Of a stretch of 7,088 nt of DNA, positions 4,877 to 7,088 are shown in pieces. Source of the stretch: an uncultured Ruminococcus sp. (lineage in GTDB: Bacteria > Bacillota > Clostridia > Oscillospirales > Ruminococcaceae); the NCBI GenBank assembly GCA_946404705.1, contig CAMJES010000111.1, forward strand, positions 1 to 7,088, given 5' to 3'. The notes below the pieces were generated by a model. It did no database searches. It saw only the letters and a program-made list of their open reading frames with translations, and was not told the origin of the DNA. Within the stretch, counting starts at the first letter, position 1, and each line of letters starts with the position of its first letter. Made by a program: the position numbers and the translations under genes.

Positions 4877-6163
4877 TTACTCTGTTTCGGTGTCGTCGGT
4901 TTTGTCAATTTTAAGTCCGATCTTGCTTATTGTACGCTCGTCGCCTTCAAGTACGGTGACGTTGAATATTCCGCTTGTGACGTTTGCGCCGACCGGAGGG
5001 ATATATCCGAACAATTCGAGCGCCCAGCCGCCGACCGTATTGCTGTCGAACGAATCAACGTCTATGATATTTTCGGGAAGACCGAGCTTTTCAAGCATAT
5101 CCCCGAGGCTGAGGTCTGCCTGTATCTCATACATATTCTCGCCGACCTTTACGATGCTCTGGACGACCTCGTCATTCTCGTCATAGATCTCACCGACAAG
5201 CTCTTCTATGATATCCTCCATTGTGATTATTCCGCTCGTTCCGCCGTAGTCATCCTTAACGACTGCGATGTGTATCTTTGAGCGCTGCATATCTACAAGC
5301 AGTTCGGATATAAGCTTGCTTTCGTGGACATAGAGCGCTTTCTGAACTATGCTTTCGACCGAAACGGGTTTTCCGCCGTTTTCTCCGAAAAGAAGTGCAA
5401 AAAAGTCCTTATCCGTAATAAATCCGATAATATTGTCAATGCTTTTTTCATAGACGGGCAGGCGTGAATAGCGCTCGTTTATGAACATATCGCGTATTTC
5501 GTCAATGCTGTCGGTGATATCGACTGCGCTGACCTTTACACGCGGAATGAGTATCTCCTCGCAGGTCGTATCGTCAAATTCAAGCGCGGAACGGACAAGT
5601 GTGCTTTCGTTCTTTTCAAGCACTCCCTCGTCCTCGATCTCGTCGATGATATATTTCAGCTCGTCTTCGGTAACGCTCGGGGCGTTTTCCTTCGGCTTGA
5701 ACAGCTTTGAAGTAAGCTTTTGCAGCTGTAAAAACAGGAACGATATAGGGGTGAGCAGCCAGCAGATAAATCCGAGCAGTCCCGATGTTCCTTCGGCGTA
5801 GCTTTCGGAGTTCTGCTTTGCGATGGATTTCGGGAGTATCTCGCCGAACGTCAGCACAAGCACGGTGATCACCGCCGTGGAAACGGCAACGCCCGATGCG
5901 CCCATAAGGTTTGTGAAAACGATCGTTCCGAGCGATGACAGCAGGATATTGACAACGTTGTTTCCGACAAGGATAGACGTTATTGTTTTATCGAAATTTT
6001 CCGCAAGCTTAAGCGTTCTCTGCGCGCTTTTCTTGCCGTTTGCCGCCTCGTGCTTAAGGCGTATTTTGTTTACCGATGATATCGCAGTTTCCATTGACGA
6101 AAAAAGCGCGGAAAATGCGATGAGAATGATTATCGCCGTAATGGCGGCAGGGAGATTATCCAA
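4877..6163 (-). CDS. CNNM/CBS-pair/CorC-domain membrane protein (HlyC/CorC family, probable Mg2+ or divalent cation transporter)
   Basis: Integral membrane protein of the family covering CorC, MpfA and PaeA, linked to Mg2+ efflux or cation resistance; the exact ion here is not shown. Domains (428 aa): CNNM/DUF21 membrane domain at about 1-195 with hydrophobic segments near 5-27, 64-85, 91-108 and 127-148 and family motifs FSSMETAISS (21-30), LVGNNVVN (65-72) and FGEILPKS (106-113); two CBS motifs at about 205-262 (IPRVKV, RLPVYE, IIGFITDKD) and 270-330 (IAVVKDDYGGTSGIITMEDIIEELVGEI), the latter being the nucleotide-binding module; CorC_HlyC domain at 343-420 ending in a beta-rich stretch. Start choice: the frame is open to a GTG at 6244, but that lies in the spacer of the predicted promoter at 6230-6258 and has no ribosome binding site. 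TTG at 6163 has AAAGGA 9 nt upstream and gives MDNLPAAITAIII, normal for the family. An ATT at 6166 cannot be excluded. No clear terminator follows; read-through into the LytTR gene is possible. Confidence 0.93.
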   Translation of the reverse strand: MDNLPAAITAIIILIAFSALFSSMETAISSVNKIRLKHEAANGKKSAQRTLKLAENFDKTITSILVGNNVVNILLSSLGTIVFTNLMGASGVAVSTAVITVLVLTFGEILPKSIAKQNSESYAEGTSGLLGFICWLLTPISFLFLQLQKLTSKLFKPKENAPSVTEDELKYIIDEIEDEGVLEKNESTLVRSALEFDDTTCEEILIPRVKVSAVDITDSIDEIRDMFINERYSRLPVYEKSIDNIIGFITDKDFFALLFGENGGKPVSVESIVQKALYVHESKLISELLVDMQRSKIHIAVVKDDYGGTSGIITMEDIIEELVGEIYDENDEVVQSIVKVGENMYEIQADLSLGDMLEKLGLPENIIDVDSFDSNTVGGWALELFGYIPPVGANVTSGIFNVTVLEGDERTISKIGLKIDKTDDTETE

Positions 6164-6183
6164 AATGTTTTTTCCTTTCGTAT

Positions 6184-6204
6184 AAAAATCGGTCTGTCCG
6201 ACCG
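6184..6204 (-). promoter_or_regulatory. Hairpin with U-run in the leader of the CorC-like gene (possible attenuator)
   Basis: As minus-strand RNA, CGGUC pairs with GACCG around GGACA, with an A-run before it and AUUUUU after it, about 20 nt downstream of the predicted transcription start and about 20 nt before the TTG start codon. The GC stem is only 5 bp, extendable by A-U pairs across a bulged A, so termination would be weak. It could be a regulated attenuator or just a chance structure. Confidence 0.35.
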
Positions 6205-6229
6205 TTTTTGCATAAATTTTTCCAATGTA

Positions 6230-6258
6230 AATATAACATAACACCGTGGAAAAATCAA
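6230..6258 (-). promoter_or_regulatory. Promoter of the CorC-like gene
   Basis: Minus strand: -35 TTGATT (6258-6253, 4 of 6), 17-bp spacer, -10 TATATT (6235-6230, 5 of 6). Expected start near 6223, giving a leader of about 60 nt to the TTG at 6163. It rules out the upstream GTG at 6244 as a start codon. Confidence 0.6.
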
Positions 6259-6316
6259 GACTTTTTCACATTTTATGGCTTTATTAACATAAATTTATTG
6301 TTTATGAAAGCTTTAT

Positions 6317-6345
6317 TTTACATTTATGTGGTAAAATTATTTAAT
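6317..6345 (+). promoter_or_regulatory. Candidate promoter for the gtrA-like gene, half made by repeat element B
   Basis: Plus strand: -35 TTTACA (6317-6322, 5 of 6), 17-bp spacer, -10 TTTAAT (6340-6345, 5 of 6). The -10 box straddles the left edge of element B: TTT belongs to the flanking ATTT and AAT to the element. Transcription would start near 6352 and carry almost the whole element in a leader of about 220 nt. Confidence 0.45.
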
Positions 6346-6546
6346 TCGGGATCAGGAATTCGGAACGCGGAATTTATATGTTCCGAAAAAATCCGCAAAT
6401 CGTAGGGGCGAATTCCATATCCGCCCGTTAATATCCGTTTTTCATAAGACGAGTTTTCAATTCCGAATTTACGAGGATTTTATGTTTAATTCGGATAAAT
6501 TTGGATTATTCAAAAATTCCGAATTCCGAATTTAGAATTCCGCATT
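6343..6546 (+). repeat. Repeat element B: complete 204-bp MITE-like element upstream of gtrA
   Basis: Left terminus: AATTCGG, GATCAGG, AATTCGG, AACGCGG (6343-6370), then AATTTATATG. Right terminus, read inward on the minus strand from 6546: AATGCGG, AATTCTA, AATTCGG, AATTCGG, then AATTTTTG. The flanks carry ATTT on both sides (6339-6342 and 6547-6550), a possible 4-bp target duplication. Inside is the 27-nt hairpin (6401-6427) plus two stray heptad-like stretches (about 6459-6474 and 6486-6500). The interior outside the hairpin is not alike between A and B. The gap of about 400 bp between the two divergent genes holds this element, the two promoters and nothing else I can identify. Confidence 0.7.
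6401..6427 (+). repeat. 27-nt hairpin repeat, copy B
   Basis: Identical to the copy at 2881-2907 except for one G-to-A change (CGTAGGGGCGA, ATTCCAT, ATCCGCCCG). The change makes an A-C mismatch in plus-strand RNA but a G-U wobble in minus-strand RNA, so the fold is kept only on the minus strand. Confidence 0.85.
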
Positions 6547-6571
6547 ATTTAATGCAGGGGGATTTGACAGA

Positions 6572-7039
6572 ATGTTTGAGAAATTTATTCACAAGATAGT
6601 CGGGATATTTCCCGAATGTTTGCAGAAGCTTTATTACAAATATGAAGCTGCGCTGCTCTATATTTTCTTTGGCGGACTTACAACGCTCGTTTCGGTCGGA
6701 ACGCAGTTTATCGCTTACGCGCTCGGCGCTTCCACGGCGGCGGCAACTTCGATTTCGTGGATAATTGCGGTGATGTTTGCGTTTTTCTCCAACAAGCTGT
6801 GGGTATTCGGCAGCAAGAGCTTTGAAAAAAAGCTTTTCTTACGCGAGTTTTTTTCATTTATCGGAGCAAGGCTGCTCTCGTTCCTGCTTGAACTCGGCTT
6901 TATGCTGCTTACGGTGGACGTTCTGCTTTGGAACAAATATATAATGAAGCTGATAGCGCAGGTCTTTGTGCTTGTGCTTAACTATATTTTCAGCAGGTTC
7001 TTTATTTTCAAAAAGAAAAAAGAAAAGGAAGTGGATTGA
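6572..7039 (+). CDS. GtrA-family four-helix membrane protein
   Basis: Small integral membrane protein of the GtrA/PF04138 family (155 aa; family 120-160 aa). Members are thought to help move polyprenyl-linked sugars across the membrane for glycosylation of teichoic acid, O-antigen or other cell surface polymers. Four hydrophobic segments at about 27-49, 56-76, 92-116 and 123-146. Family marks: YIFFGGLTTLVSV (30-42), the loop motif FAFFSNKLWVF (69-79) and the C-terminal NYIFSRFFIFKKK (137-149), ending in a lysine-rich cytosolic tail. The ATG at 6572 follows AGGGGGA by 9 nt. The stop TGA (7037-7039) is genomic and lies 2 bp before the adapter, so the protein is complete; any partner glycosyltransferase downstream is not in the window. 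The start lies 25 bp from the right end of element B. Confidence 0.93.
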   Translation: MFEKFIHKIVGIFPECLQKLYYKYEAALLYIFFGGLTTLVSVGTQFIAYALGASTAAATSISWIIAVMFAFFSNKLWVFGSKSFEKKLFLREFFSFIGARLLSFLLELGFMLLTVDVLLWNKYIMKLIAQVFVLVLNYIFSRFFIFKKKKEKEVD

Positions 7040-7041
7040 TT

Positions 7042-7088
7042 AGATCGGAAGAGCGTCGTGTAGGGAAAGAGTGTAGATCTCGGTGGTC
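7042..7088. other. Illumina universal adapter left on the contig
   Basis: AGATCGGAAGAGCGTCGTG and the following 28 bases match the reverse complement of the TruSeq universal (P5 side) adapter without a visible mismatch and without an i5 index inserted. This is library DNA and is in the opposite sense to the adapter at 1-46, as expected for the two ends of a library insert. Confidence 0.98.

Noticed and set aside
6278..6323. Imperfect direct repeat GCTTTATTAACAT / GCTTTATTTTACAT between corC and gtrA
   Set aside because: Low-complexity AT-rich sequence; only two copies with an indel, so chance similarity is likely.
6542..6555. Palindrome GCATTATTTAATGC before gtrA
   Set aside because: It spans the end of element B, its flanking ATTT and native DNA, so it most likely arose from the junction; no sign of independent function.

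Overview
This is a metagenome-style contig, not a clean genomic interval. Bases 1-46 and 7042-7088 are Illumina library adapter, so the genomic DNA is about 47-7041. The content suggests an uncultured low-to-mid GC Gram-positive bacterium of the Clostridia, probably a gut Oscillospiraceae/Ruminococcaceae-type organism. The grounds are AAAGGA-type ribosome binding sites, sigma-A-like promoters, a Bacillus-type SpeA, a spermidine synthase opening MELWYSE, and intergenic repeats of a kind I associate with that group. The taxonomic call is inference.

Left half, all on the minus strand and read right to left: speD (S-adenosylmethionine decarboxylase, 3012-3821), a DUF3592-like membrane protein (2055-2735), speA (arginine/lysine/ornithine decarboxylase family, 623-2074) and speE (spermidine synthase, truncated by the contig end, 47-439). 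This is a spermidine biosynthesis cluster. SpeA would make agmatine, SpeD decarboxylated AdoMet, and SpeE would join the aminopropyl group to putrescine. The agmatine-to-putrescine step (speB or equivalent) is not in the window and may lie just past the left edge. speD has a near-consensus promoter. A strong intrinsic terminator sits between speD and the other three genes, so expression of the two parts can be uncoupled.

Right half: a LytTR response regulator with no adjacent kinase (4047-4745, minus) with its own terminator and a candidate extended -10 promoter; a CNNM/CBS/CorC-type ion transport protein (4877-6163, minus) with promoter and a leader hairpin; and, divergently, a GtrA-family membrane protein (6572-7039, plus) that ends just before the adapter.

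The least expected content is a family of three intergenic elements (477-623, 2811-3008, 6343-6546). Two are complete, 198 and 204 bp. They have inverted termini made of four degenerate 7-bp AATTCGG units, an internal hairpin of 27 nt conserved almost base for base, and apparent 4-bp target duplications (TATT and ATTT). They look like non-autonomous MITE-like elements. They lie at gene ends in informative ways: one junction runs through the speA stop codon, one abuts the speD stop codon, and one appears to supply half of a -10 box for gtrA. No transposase, CRISPR array, tRNA or rRNA gene was seen.
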